DNA from: Oligoflexia bacterium
GTDB taxonomy: Bacteria > Bdellovibrionota > UBA1018 > CAIPTA01 > JAALKR01
Reading direction: 5' to 3'
Assembly (NCBI GenBank): GCA_011087955.1
Contig: JAALKR010000020.1
Location: 1 to 39,975, forward strand
Length of the DNA: 39,975 bases
Under the pieces are notes generated by a model. The model was not told where the DNA came from, did not search any database, and worked only from the letters and a program-made list of their open reading frames with translations. Position numbers and translations under genes: made by a program. Positions 24,032-32,278 of this stretch are shown one piece after another (the first letter of the stretch is position 1; the number at the start of each line of letters is the position of its first letter).

Positions 24032-25484
24032 TTGCAAGCTCGTAGAGCTAAAGGATTCAGCAAACGTTAAAAAATATCGCGCAGAAGTTTTAGGGCCTCT
24101 GCAGTTTGACACTCGAGAGATGAGGGCGGGAGAGACCTTTGTAGCTCTGAAAGGCGTGCGGGATGGGCATAGTTTTTTGCCTCAGGCAGTTAAAGCTGGG
24201 GCAAAGGGATTTCTTGTTTCAAAAGTAGGTTTTGATTCATTGAGTTCGGGTACTCGTGATGAGATTCTTGATTGCGGACCAGTGTTAGTGGTTGAAGATA
24301 CGCTCGATGCAATAGCAAAGCTGGCGGCTGCATGGCGTAGAGAATTTAAAATCCCGGTTTTTGCGGTCGGGGGGAGCAACGGTAAAACAAGCACTAAAGA
24401 CATGATTGCCGCCATCCTCTTGCATGTGATCAAGCCGGAAGGTTCAGTTCTTTTTCCGCAAGACTCATTCAATAATGAAATTGGAATTCCGTGCATTGTT
24501 TCTCGACTAAATTCAAAGCATAAAGCAGCCATTTTCGAAATTGGAGGAAATGATTTTGGAGAGATTGGCGCCATGAGTGAAGTGGCTAAACCGGATGCAG
24601 TACTCATTACTAATGTCGGCGATGATCATCTTGAATTTTTTAGAGATCGCAGAGGTGCTTTTAAAGCTAATTGGGAGATGGTCGAGTCTTTGGAGGAAGA
24701 GGCTGGTACATGGTTTGTCAATCTAGAGGACCCAATTCTTAGACGAGCACATGAACAAACGCAGGGACAAAATGACGTAAATTTTGAAGCTATTACATAT
24801 TCAATTCGAGATTCTAGAGCGGATTATTATGCAGGAATTATGGAGAGGTTGGGGGTTGAAGGGAATTTTGGCTATAAAGTACGATTTTCTGGCGATCGCT
24901 GTGAATATGCGGTGGAAACAAAATTGCGATTTCCTGGAACTCATAATGTTCAAAACGCATTAGCTGCTTTCGCAGTAGCAGTGGAGTTTTATAAGTGCGA
25001 TCCAGAATCGAGTGCTCAAGCCTTAGAGAAAGTAGAGCTTTCAAAGTATAGATCTGAAGTTATACGATTAGATGATGGAGGCATTATTTTTAATGACTGC
25101 TATAATGCAAATCCTAGCTCTTTCGATGCAGCACTAAAGATGGCGCATGATGCGATAAATGGGAAATTTTGTGTCGCAGTAGGCGATTTTTTAGAAGTAG
25201 GTGACAAGGGAGATGAGGTTCATCGAGCTATTGGAGAGTCTGCGGTTAGAGCGGGGGCGATGGGTGTTGGCGCTGCTGGAGAATTCGCGCAATATGTAAT
25301 TGAAGGCGCAGTTGAAGCTGGATTGAGTGAAAGCCAGTGCAAAGCAGCTGAGTCTCCGGAAAAATTGAAAGATTTTTTTCTGGAGCGATTGCAAAATGGT
25401 GAACATCTACTGGTGAAGGGATCTCGAGGCGCACATATGGAAAAATTAGTTTCTGAAATTTTAGTGGAGTTGGATAAACAGTAA
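24006..25484 (+). CDS. murF: UDP-MurNAc-tripeptide:D-Ala-D-Ala ligase MurF
   Basis: The 492-residue product adds D-Ala-D-Ala to the UDP-MurNAc tripeptide in the cytoplasm. Its domains follow MurF: DTREMRAGETFVALKG, P-loop GGSNGKTSTKDM (122-133), FNNEIGIP, FEIGGNDFGEI, NVGDDHLEFF (His 208), GTHNVQNALAA, NDCYNANPSSFD and VKGSRGAHMEKLV. By hand alignment to E. coli MurF (KAKGEI), the Lys that is carbamylated and positions magnesium is Asn 222 here (KANWEM). The start overlaps the murE 3' end, and its TAA shares a base with the mraY ATG, so murE-murF-mraY are tightly coupled. Confidence 0.93.
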   Translation: MFKIEEIVDCKLVELKDSANVKKYRAEVLGPLQFDTREMRAGETFVALKGVRDGHSFLPQAVKAGAKGFLVSKVGFDSLSSGTRDEILDCGPVLVVEDTLDAIAKLAAAWRREFKIPVFAVGGSNGKTSTKDMIAAILLHVIKPEGSVLFPQDSFNNEIGIPCIVSRLNSKHKAAIFEIGGNDFGEIGAMSEVAKPDAVLITNVGDDHLEFFRDRRGAFKANWEMVESLEEEAGTWFVNLEDPILRRAHEQTQGQNDVNFEAITYSIRDSRADYYAGIMERLGVEGNFGYKVRFSGDRCEYAVETKLRFPGTHNVQNALAAFAVAVEFYKCDPESSAQALEKVELSKYRSEVIRLDDGGIIFNDCYNANPSSFDAALKMAHDAINGKFCVAVGDFLEVGDKGDEVHRAIGESAVRAGAMGVGAAGEFAQYVIEGAVEAGLSESQCKAAESPEKLKDFFLERLQNGEHLLVKGSRGAHMEKLVSEILVELDKQ

Positions 25485-26560
25485 TGCTTTATCAATATTT
25501 ATTTCCACTAGTCGACACAGTAGGCGCGTTTAATGTCTTTAAATATTTGTCTTTCCGAGCATTTGGTGCAGCAGTTACTGCTTTAATGCTGGCCTTGTTT
25601 GTAGGCCCAGCAATAATAAACTACTTAAAGAAAATGAGCTTTGGACAGGTAGTACGTGAAGAGGGCCCGGAATCTCATTACAAAAAGTCCGGCACACCAA
25701 CTATGGGCGGCCTGATAATGCTATTTGCACTGTTTATCTCCATGCTGCTGTGGATGAATTTTTCTTCCGTCTCGACTTGGATCGTATTATTCGTCACGGT
25801 CTGTTACGGCCTGTTAGGATTTGTGGATGATTATAAAAAGGTTGTTCTCAAGAACACAAAAGGAATTACTGCTGGGCAAAAGCTAGCCGCACAGTTCATT
25901 GTGGCCGGTATAACCGCATGGCTCTTTATCCAGTTCACGGACTTGAATTCTGAGCTTCGATTTCCGTTTCTGAAAAATTTCACCATTGACCTTGGGGTGC
26001 TCTATATCCCGTTTGGCATGCTCGTTATTGTTGGCACCTCGAATGCGGCTAATTTGACGGATGGTCTAGATGGCCTGCTCGTTGGCATCATCATAATCAC
26101 CATGGTCACCTTTGGATTATTGACCTATCTGGCCGGTAATGCGATTTTTGCCGAATACCTCGATATTCCGTATGTAAAAGGAGTCGGTGAGTTAGCGGTA
26201 TTTTGTGCGGCAGTTGCAGCTGCGGGGCTCGGGTTTCTCTGGTTTAATTCGCATCCAGCTCAGGTGTTCATGGGGGACGTGGGAAGTTTGGCTCTTGGTG
26301 GAGCAATTGGGACACTAGCTGTGGCGACCAAAAACGAACTGCTTCTGACCATTATTGGTGGAATTTTCGTGGCTGAGGCACTTTCAGTCATGATTCAGGT
26401 CCTCTATTTCAAGAAAACGGGAAAGCGCGTATTTCGCATGGCGCCATTACACCATCATTTCGAAATGAAGGGGCTGCCTGAGTCGAAAATAACAATTCGA
26501 TTTTGGATCATAGCAATCTTGCTTGCAATCATCGCCTTAGCGACGCTGAAGTTGCGCTAA
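25484..26560 (+). CDS. mraY: Phospho-MurNAc-pentapeptide transferase MraY
   Basis: The 358-residue product has about ten membrane segments and transfers phospho-MurNAc-pentapeptide to undecaprenyl phosphate, forming lipid I. Catalytic and signature blocks are present: GTPTMGGL near 65-72, FVDDYKKV near 118-125, NLTDGLDGL near 190-198, FMGDVGSLALGG and MAPLHHHFE near the C-terminus. Base composition is slightly richer in C and G at third positions than in neighbouring murF, which may reflect membrane-protein codon use. Confidence 0.97.
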   Translation: MLYQYLFPLVDTVGAFNVFKYLSFRAFGAAVTALMLALFVGPAIINYLKKMSFGQVVREEGPESHYKKSGTPTMGGLIMLFALFISMLLWMNFSSVSTWIVLFVTVCYGLLGFVDDYKKVVLKNTKGITAGQKLAAQFIVAGITAWLFIQFTDLNSELRFPFLKNFTIDLGVLYIPFGMLVIVGTSNAANLTDGLDGLLVGIIIITMVTFGLLTYLAGNAIFAEYLDIPYVKGVGELAVFCAAVAAAGLGFLWFNSHPAQVFMGDVGSLALGGAIGTLAVATKNELLLTIIGGIFVAEALSVMIQVLYFKKTGKRVFRMAPLHHHFEMKGLPESKITIRFWIIAILLAIIALATLKLR

Positions 26561-26564
26561 GATG

Positions 26565-26594
26565 TTGAAACTTACCGTCGGTTTCTGCTATAGA
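26565..26594 (+). promoter_or_regulatory. Predicted promoter directly in front of murD
   Basis: TTGAAA at 26565-26570 and TATAGA at 26589-26594 flank an 18-base spacer in the 42-base gap between mraY and murD. The murD ATG begins eight bases after the -10 box, so the transcript would have a leader of zero to two bases. This is the largest gap in the mraY-to-murB part of the cluster, where most neighbours overlap or nearly touch. Confidence 0.5.
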
Positions 26595-26602
26595 TCTAAC
26601 AC

Positions 26603-28012
26603 ATGCAAGAATCTGATAGGATTGCTCCTAGTTACAAAGGTAAAACTGCTGTCGTTCTCGGGTTGGGAAAATCTGGCCTAGCGGCGGCTAAATTCCTCCA
26701 CACTTGTGGTGCTAAGGTCAAAGTTAGCGACACAAAGCCGAAGGATCACCTTGTCAATTTCGTCGATGAGCTGGTGAAGCTCGATGATAATATTGAGTGT
26801 GAATTTGGTGGAAACTCAATTGAGTTTTGCGCCGGAGCTGACCTGGTGCTTCACACACCTAGCATTTCTAACGGAGCACCCCTGTTACAAGAGCTTCGCG
26901 ATCACGGGATTCAACTTTTGACCGAGGTGGAACTTGCTCTCCGCCATATTACGGCTCCAGTTTGTGCGATTGTTGGGTCCTACGGAAAGACCAGCACGGG
27001 GTATATTGCGGAGCTTATCTTCAAAGAGGCTGGGAAACGAGTTTTCCGTTCAGGAGACCTGGGTGGATCTGCAGTAGATGCCTTGATGATGGATCAAGAG
27101 CCAGAGTATGTGATTCTTGAGCTACGCCCAAATCAGCTTGAAAAGCTAACGAGCTTTCGACCCAGGACCGTAGTGCTGACAAATCTCCGTAAATCAAAGC
27201 CACTAGAATACCCAACAGTCGAAGATTATTATCGTTTGAATTTAGGTGTTTTACGGAATTCGGAAGACAACACTACGATTATTTACAATTACAGAGATGC
27301 AAGTTTAAGAGCGCTCGTGCCGCCGTTTCTGGGGCGAAAAGTTTTAGTTCGCCGTAAGGATCCAAGTTCTCTGGGTGCAGAGTTTGCCCAGCTATTTCGC
27401 GGTTGTTTCTTGCGTACGATTAATGATGTCATATGGACCAACGGTGAAGTGCGCGAAGAGTTTGATCTTCGTCATGCTCCTATTTATGGCTTGTTCAATC
27501 GCGAGAACTGGATGTTTGCAATAAATATAGCTAAAGAGTTCGGTGTGTCACAAGCCGCGATTCAGTCCGCGATTTCTAAGTTTAAAGGTGTTCCACATCG
27601 GTTGCAGTTTTTACGAAAGCGGGGAGGCGTTCGTTTCGTAAACGATTCTCGTTCAGTTTCGCCAGATAATTTGGAGCGGGCACTGGAGGCTTTCAAGTAC
27701 GACCCCATTATTTTAATTGCCGGCGGGAAGCAAAATCCGGATACAGACTTTTCTGGGCTTTCGGATTTAGTTAAAAAGCGTGTGAAAACAATGATTCTAG
27801 TTGGTGAATCGAAAGAGAAGATCAATAGGAACTTAGGCGATTACACGGAAACGTTTTTGGTAGGTACTTTCGAAGAGGCTGTATTAATGTCATATCAAAA
27901 ATCACGGGAGGGCGATGTAATACTGTTGTCGCCGGGCTGTGGGAGTTACGATATGTTTAATAGCCATGAAGACCGGGGAACGTATTTTACGAAATATTTG
28001 GACGAGTTCTAG
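26603..28012 (+). CDS. murD: MurD-family ligase with degenerate active site
   Basis: This 469-residue protein sits where murD belongs and keeps the MurD fold: VLGLGKSGLAAAKFL (18-32), GVPHRLQF (329-336) and the C-terminal LLSPGCGSYDMF...DRG block. MurD adds D-Glu to UDP-MurNAc-L-Ala. Hand alignment to E. coli MurD shows many changed key positions: SPG to TPS (85-87), P-loop GSNGKS to GSYGKT, GGNIG to SGDLG, ELSSFQLE to ELRPNQLE, Mg-binding His 183 to Lys 199, carbamylated Lys 198 to Leu 214, and DSKATN to DSRSVS. The frame is open throughout and the codon use resembles its neighbours, so this is not a fresh pseudogene. It may be a reworked enzyme or an inactive paralogue. Confidence 0.85.
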   Translation: MQESDRIAPSYKGKTAVVLGLGKSGLAAAKFLHTCGAKVKVSDTKPKDHLVNFVDELVKLDDNIECEFGGNSIEFCAGADLVLHTPSISNGAPLLQELRDHGIQLLTEVELALRHITAPVCAIVGSYGKTSTGYIAELIFKEAGKRVFRSGDLGGSAVDALMMDQEPEYVILELRPNQLEKLTSFRPRTVVLTNLRKSKPLEYPTVEDYYRLNLGVLRNSEDNTTIIYNYRDASLRALVPPFLGRKVLVRRKDPSSLGAEFAQLFRGCFLRTINDVIWTNGEVREEFDLRHAPIYGLFNRENWMFAINIAKEFGVSQAAIQSAISKFKGVPHRLQFLRKRGGVRFVNDSRSVSPDNLERALEAFKYDPIILIAGGKQNPDTDFSGLSDLVKKRVKTMILVGESKEKINRNLGDYTETFLVGTFEEAVLMSYQKSREGDVILLSPGCGSYDMFNSHEDRGTYFTKYLDEF

Positions 28013-29153
28013 TTCAAACGGATCAGAAGGACATAGCTTTTTTCGATTTGGAACTTCTGATCACTCACTTCTAATTATCACGTTGGCTTTAAGTGCTTTT
28101 GGGCTCATTATGGTCTATTCGGCTTCTTATATTTTTGCGCAAGAGCGGTATGGCGATGGCTTACACTACTTCAGGAAGCAGTTGGCCTATATCGGCGTGG
28201 GGATTATTTTGTTGATGATTGTACGCTTTTTAAACTATCAGCTTTGGCGGAAAGCCGCCTTGCCAATTTTTTTGTTATCTTGCTTTTCCGTTGTAGCTGT
28301 TCATATTCCAGGCTTGAGGCATCATGCCGGCGGCGCTACCCGGTGGATCAACTTGGGCTTTACGACGATTCAACCAGTTGAGTTTGCAAAGATAGCGCTT
28401 CTTATATACATGGCGGAAAAGCTATCTAGACCTGGCATTAATTTAAACGCCTTTGGTAGTGGTTTTGTAAAACAGACTTGGCCGGCTTTGCTATTGGCTG
28501 GGCTCTGCTTGACTCAACCGGATTTCGGATCGGTGGCGTTGATTTTACTTTCCGCCGGCTTAGTGTTGTTTGCTGCTGGGGTTAGATTTCGTTACTTGCT
28601 TGGCGCCATATTGGCAAGCCTCCCATTTTTTTATTTTGCAATCATGATGGTTCCTTATCGAAGAGCGAGGCTCCTCGCATTTTTAGATCCATGGGCAGAT
28701 CCGCAAAGTGCAGGCTTTCAGATAATTCAGTCATTTATTGCCTTTTATCGAGGAGGGCTTTTTGGAGCAGGGCTGGGGAATAGCAAAGAGAAATTGTTTT
28801 ATTTGCCCGAGGCGCATAACGATTTTATATTAGCGGTTATAGGAGAGGAACTTGGCTTTATTGGAGTTTTTATTTTATGCGTAGCTTTTTCGCTTTTAAT
28901 TCATCGTTCGGTAAAGATTGCTACGCGCGCCGATGACTCGTTTGGTTCAATTTTAGCCTCAGGCATTGGCATTTTGCTTGGGTTCACAATTTTTCTAAAC
29001 GCAGGTATTGTGCTTGGTTTGCTTCCCACTAAGGGAATGAATATGCCATTTATATCGAGTGGAGGGAGTGCGACTGTCGCTGCATTGTGTGCTGTTGGCT
29101 TGCTATTGAGTATTTCAGTAAATAAAAGATCAAATTCTGGAGTGTATAGGTGA
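27966..29153 (+). CDS. ftsW: Septal peptidoglycan polymerase FtsW
   Basis: The product has about 395 residues and ten membrane segments, of the SEDS family (FtsW/RodA/SpoVE). It polymerises glycan strands from lipid II at the septum with FtsI. It has VYSAS after the first helix, GGATRWINLG, QPVEFAKIALLIYMA, LTQPDFGS, GGLFGAGLGNSKEKLFYLPEAHNDFI, IGEELGFIG and the final LPTKGMNMPFISSGGS. I chose the ATG at 27966, which overlaps murD by 47 bases; a GTG at 27939 is also in frame. Neither has a well-spaced Shine-Dalgarno. Its stop overlaps the next gene in a GTGA. Confidence 0.95.
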   Translation: MKTGERILRNIWTSSSSNGSEGHSFFRFGTSDHSLLIITLALSAFGLIMVYSASYIFAQERYGDGLHYFRKQLAYIGVGIILLMIVRFLNYQLWRKAALPIFLLSCFSVVAVHIPGLRHHAGGATRWINLGFTTIQPVEFAKIALLIYMAEKLSRPGINLNAFGSGFVKQTWPALLLAGLCLTQPDFGSVALILLSAGLVLFAAGVRFRYLLGAILASLPFFYFAIMMVPYRRARLLAFLDPWADPQSAGFQIIQSFIAFYRGGLFGAGLGNSKEKLFYLPEAHNDFILAVIGEELGFIGVFILCVAFSLLIHRSVKIATRADDSFGSILASGIGILLGFTIFLNAGIVLGLLPTKGMNMPFISSGGSATVAALCAVGLLLSISVNKRSNSGVYR

Positions 29154-29776
29154 TTAGGCTATTGAGTTTTCTACTGCTCGCTTTTGTCCCCATTTTGAAT
29201 GAAGCTTGGTCTTCAGAGGCTAGGTCTACAGTAGTTAAACCTACAGTGGCTCAGAGCTTAATGAAAATGTCTAAAGCTTTTATTACAAAGCCTGATGTTG
29301 AACTATTATATGAGATGCGACAAATCTCTCCAGATCCAGAGTTCAATTATGAAGAGTTAAAAAAATCTCAGCAGTTGATGTCGCGCCACCTTGAGAAGGC
29401 TCCAGTTTGGTTTCTAAGATATCTTATGGTCCTTTACTTGAAAACCTCTGGGGAGCAGAAAGAAGCAATCTTTAATGATTTATTTCATTATGGTTTAGAA
29501 CGAGCGCCAAAGAGTCTGATCTTTGCCTTCATGCTTGAGCAGCCGCTAACTCCTAAAGTATTTACAAACGACTTTATAAAAGGGATGTTTCTTCATGAAA
29601 ATAAGGACATAAAGGGTTGCAAAAAGAGATGTCAGAATCTCCGCTATGACGTTTATAGTGAAAGAATAGTTAGATTAAAAGAGGCGAAGCTCACCGGTTT
29701 AGGGGAGAAGATTCGTTTATTTGTCATGAAGGAAGTATCAGCCGAGCTAAAGAGGTTAGAGGCTCTGCTCAAATAA
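29150..29776 (+). CDS. Unknown exported protein embedded in the dcw cluster
   Basis: I do not recognise this 208-residue protein. It starts with GTG overlapping the ftsW stop (GTGA) and ends nine bases before murG, so it is co-translated with division genes. An N-terminal signal peptide or anchor (about 1-20) precedes a mostly helical, basic domain with no known catalytic motif. A Cys pair (GCKKRCQNL, about 156-164) could form a disulfide. In the cluster orders I know, murG follows ftsW directly. The position suggests a periplasmic wall or division factor; no function is assigned. Confidence 0.8.
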   Translation: MIRLLSFLLLAFVPILNEAWSSEARSTVVKPTVAQSLMKMSKAFITKPDVELLYEMRQISPDPEFNYEELKKSQQLMSRHLEKAPVWFLRYLMVLYLKTSGEQKEAIFNDLFHYGLERAPKSLIFAFMLEQPLTPKVFTNDFIKGMFLHENKDIKGCKKRCQNLRYDVYSERIVRLKEAKLTGLGEKIRLFVMKEVSAELKRLEALLK

Positions 29777-29785
29777 AAGCGCGTC

Positions 29786-30895
29786 GTGCATAAAAATGAT
29801 TCAGAAAAAGGAATGGTCCTCGGAGTTGCCGGCGGTGGTTCTGGCGGTCATAGCATTCCGCTTTTAGCGATAGCAGAGGAGCTTAGGAAAACTACACCGC
29901 GAGCTGATATTTTTTTTATCACTACACAAAAATCCGTAGAAGAAAGAATTATCCAAGGCCGCGGGTTTCCCTATTATAAAATTCCTTCGGGAAAACTGAA
30001 TGGGCAGTCAAAATTGACTCAGCTGTGGACTCTATGTAGGCTGCCGTTTGCCCTTCTAAAGAGCTTTTTTTTAGTCTTACTCTGCCGTCCAGATATTGCT
30101 TTGTCTGCGGGAGGGTATGCGGGGGCTCCTTTCATAATGGCAGCAAAATTATTAGGCGTCCGGACAATCATTTACGAGCAAAATCGAAAACCTGGAATGG
30201 CGATTCGGTTAATGAGCCGCTTTGCAAATTTGGTCTTGCTTAATTATGACTCCGCTCGTGATAACTTTCCCAGAAGCAATACCGCGGTTGTTGGCCTGCC
30301 GTGCAGGGAAGAAATTACAAATATTCGATGGCGAGGCACCGATCCAAGATGGGCTGAATCAAATTTTCAAATTTTTGTCACTGGCGGCTCGCAAGGTGCA
30401 GTGGGGCTCAATCGTATGTTGGTTGAGGCAATGAGGGAACTTGCTGAGAAAGCGCGAGGAATTTCCATTCATCATCAGACGGGAAATAATGATGTCAATT
30501 TTGTGGAGGATGTCTATAAAGGCATTGAGCTTGCTGACTATAAGGTTGAAGGGTTTGTGTATGACATGCCGAAGGCATATGAAGCAGCTCATGTCGTAAT
30601 CTGTCGGGCTGGGGCTTCAACGCTAGTTGAACTCGCGGCTGCGGCGAAAGCGGCAATTTTGGTTCCGTTGGTGTCTGCAGATAATCATCAGACTTCGAAT
30701 GCCAGAGATTATGAGGGTGCAGGAGCAGCGAAGATGATTATGCAGGAGGATGGGGCAGAAAAAGTCCTTGCAAATCAATTGAGGGAGCTTATTGCAAATC
30801 GCTCCCAATTGTTGGAAATGTCTCGAAACATGGGGGCGCGTTACGTCCCTGGGGCGACAGCTAAAATCCTTGCACATCTTCGTAAATCCCACTAA
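29786..30895 (+). CDS. murG: UDP-GlcNAc:lipid I GlcNAc transferase MurG
   Basis: The 369-residue GT-B enzyme makes lipid II at the inner face of the membrane. It has AGGGSGGHSIPLLAIAEEL (N-terminal glycine loop), SAGGYAGAPFIMAAKLLGV, YEQNRKPGMA, FVTGGSQGAVGLN, ICRAGASTLVELAAAAKAAILVP and DNHQTSNA. The assigned start is GTG at 29786; an ATG at 29813 just before the glycine loop is possible, and neither has a clear Shine-Dalgarno. murC follows almost at once. Confidence 0.96.
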   Translation: MHKNDSEKGMVLGVAGGGSGGHSIPLLAIAEELRKTTPRADIFFITTQKSVEERIIQGRGFPYYKIPSGKLNGQSKLTQLWTLCRLPFALLKSFFLVLLCRPDIALSAGGYAGAPFIMAAKLLGVRTIIYEQNRKPGMAIRLMSRFANLVLLNYDSARDNFPRSNTAVVGLPCREEITNIRWRGTDPRWAESNFQIFVTGGSQGAVGLNRMLVEAMRELAEKARGISIHHQTGNNDVNFVEDVYKGIELADYKVEGFVYDMPKAYEAAHVVICRAGASTLVELAAAAKAAILVPLVSADNHQTSNARDYEGAGAAKMIMQEDGAEKVLANQLRELIANRSQLLEMSRNMGARYVPGATAKILAHLRKSH

Positions 30896-30904
30896 ATATT
30901 GATT

Positions 30905-32278
30905 ATGTATTCTCAGAATAAGAGGCACGTCCATTTTGTGGGCATTGGTGGAATTGGCATGAGCGGAGTAGCCGAAGTTCTCCTTGCTAAAAATTATCAG
31001 ATTTCCGGCTCAGATTTAACTGAGTCTGACATCACTCGCGCCCTGTCTATGAAAGGGGCAACGATCAGTTATGGGCATTGCCCCAACAACGTGAAAGATG
31101 CCGATGTGGTGGTGATCTCTTCGGCTGTGAATGATGAGAATCTAGAAATAATGGAGGCTTGGCAGCGAGGGATTCCAATTATTCCTCGAGCGGAAATGCT
31201 CGGTGAATTAATGAAGATGAAGTCTGGAATTGCAATTGCTGGTACTCATGGCAAGACTACTACTACTTCCATGGCCTCAACTATCATTGCGCATGCGGGC
31301 CTTGACCCCACAATTATTATTGGCGGGAAACTTAATTCGTTGGGCTCAAACGCAAAACTTGGTGCGGGAGAGTTTTTGGTTGCTGAGGCTGACGAATCAG
31401 ATAAGAGCTTTTTAAAATTACCAGCAGTTGTGGCTGTCGTTACAAACATTGATAACGACCACTTAGATCATTATGACAGCATTGGGGAAATTAAGGATGC
31501 CTTCATTGAGTTTATAAATAAAATCCCGTTTTATGGCAGGGCTATCTTATGCATGGATGATGCAAATGTTTATTCAATCCTAAGTAAAGTGAGGAAGCCT
31601 TATTTTACGTATGGATTTAATGACGGCGCTGATTTGCAAGCGATAAAGTATCAAATGGATGGATTTCGTTCAAAATTTTATGCTCGATATCGGGGTCGAG
31701 ATTTGGGGGAGTTCGAGTGCAAGCTTCCAGGAAAACATATGGTGCTAAATTCTTTGGCGGCCATAGGGGTAGCTCTAGAGATTGGCATACCGGTAGAGAA
31801 AATCCGAGAAGGTTTAGCTAAGTTCTCTGGTGTTCGTCGTAGATTTGAAGTTAAGCACTCTAACGACGATTTGGTAATTGTTGATGATTATGGACATCAC
31901 CCAAATGAGATTGTTGCAACCCTTGGAGGGATTCGCCCCTGTTGGGCTCAGAAAATTGTAACCCTCTTTCAGCCACATCGATTTTCGCGCACGAGAGATT
32001 GTTACGATGGTTTTTTGAAAGCATTTTCCAATTGTGATGAACTTTTGATTACGGATATCTACCCTGCCGGTGAGAGGCCGATTCCAGGGATAAGCGCTAA
32101 AAAAATGGTGGAAGACATTCAGTCACAGAACTTGCACCCAAATGTGTCCTATGTAGGTGATTTAGAAGCTGCGACTAAGGCACTTAAGGAGAGAGCGAAG
32201 CCTGGTTCACTTATTCTGACAATGGGGGCTGGCTACGTCTATCGGGCGGGCGATGCTGTGATAGAGGAAATTTCTTGA
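30905..32278 (+). CDS. murC: UDP-MurNAc:L-alanine ligase MurC
   Basis: The product of about 457 residues adds L-Ala, the first stem residue, to UDP-MurNAc. Motifs are intact: HFVGIGGIGMSGVAEVLL, P-loop AGTHGKTTTTSM, EADESDKSFL, TNIDNDHLDHY, FSGVRRRFEV, VDDYGHHPNEI and FQPHRFSRT. I used the ATG at 30905; a TTG at 30899 is also in frame. Its TGA overlaps the murB start in TTGA. The intact catalytic motifs contrast with the altered MurD. Confidence 0.96.
   Translation: MYSQNKRHVHFVGIGGIGMSGVAEVLLAKNYQISGSDLTESDITRALSMKGATISYGHCPNNVKDADVVVISSAVNDENLEIMEAWQRGIPIIPRAEMLGELMKMKSGIAIAGTHGKTTTTSMASTIIAHAGLDPTIIIGGKLNSLGSNAKLGAGEFLVAEADESDKSFLKLPAVVAVVTNIDNDHLDHYDSIGEIKDAFIEFINKIPFYGRAILCMDDANVYSILSKVRKPYFTYGFNDGADLQAIKYQMDGFRSKFYARYRGRDLGEFECKLPGKHMVLNSLAAIGVALEIGIPVEKIREGLAKFSGVRRRFEVKHSNDDLVIVDDYGHHPNEIVATLGGIRPCWAQKIVTLFQPHRFSRTRDCYDGFLKAFSNCDELLITDIYPAGERPIPGISAKKMVEDIQSQNLHPNVSYVGDLEAATKALKERAKPGSLILTMGAGYVYRAGDAVIEEIS

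Noticed and set aside
23543-24112. 189-residue minus-strand reading frame across the murE/murF overlap
   Set aside because: It lies opposite two genes with intact family motifs and has no recognisable motif of its own.
27939-28012. A frameshift or fusion between murD and ftsW
   Set aside because: The murD frame closes normally after its conserved C-terminal block, and ftsW has its own in-frame start within the overlap. Both products have full family length.
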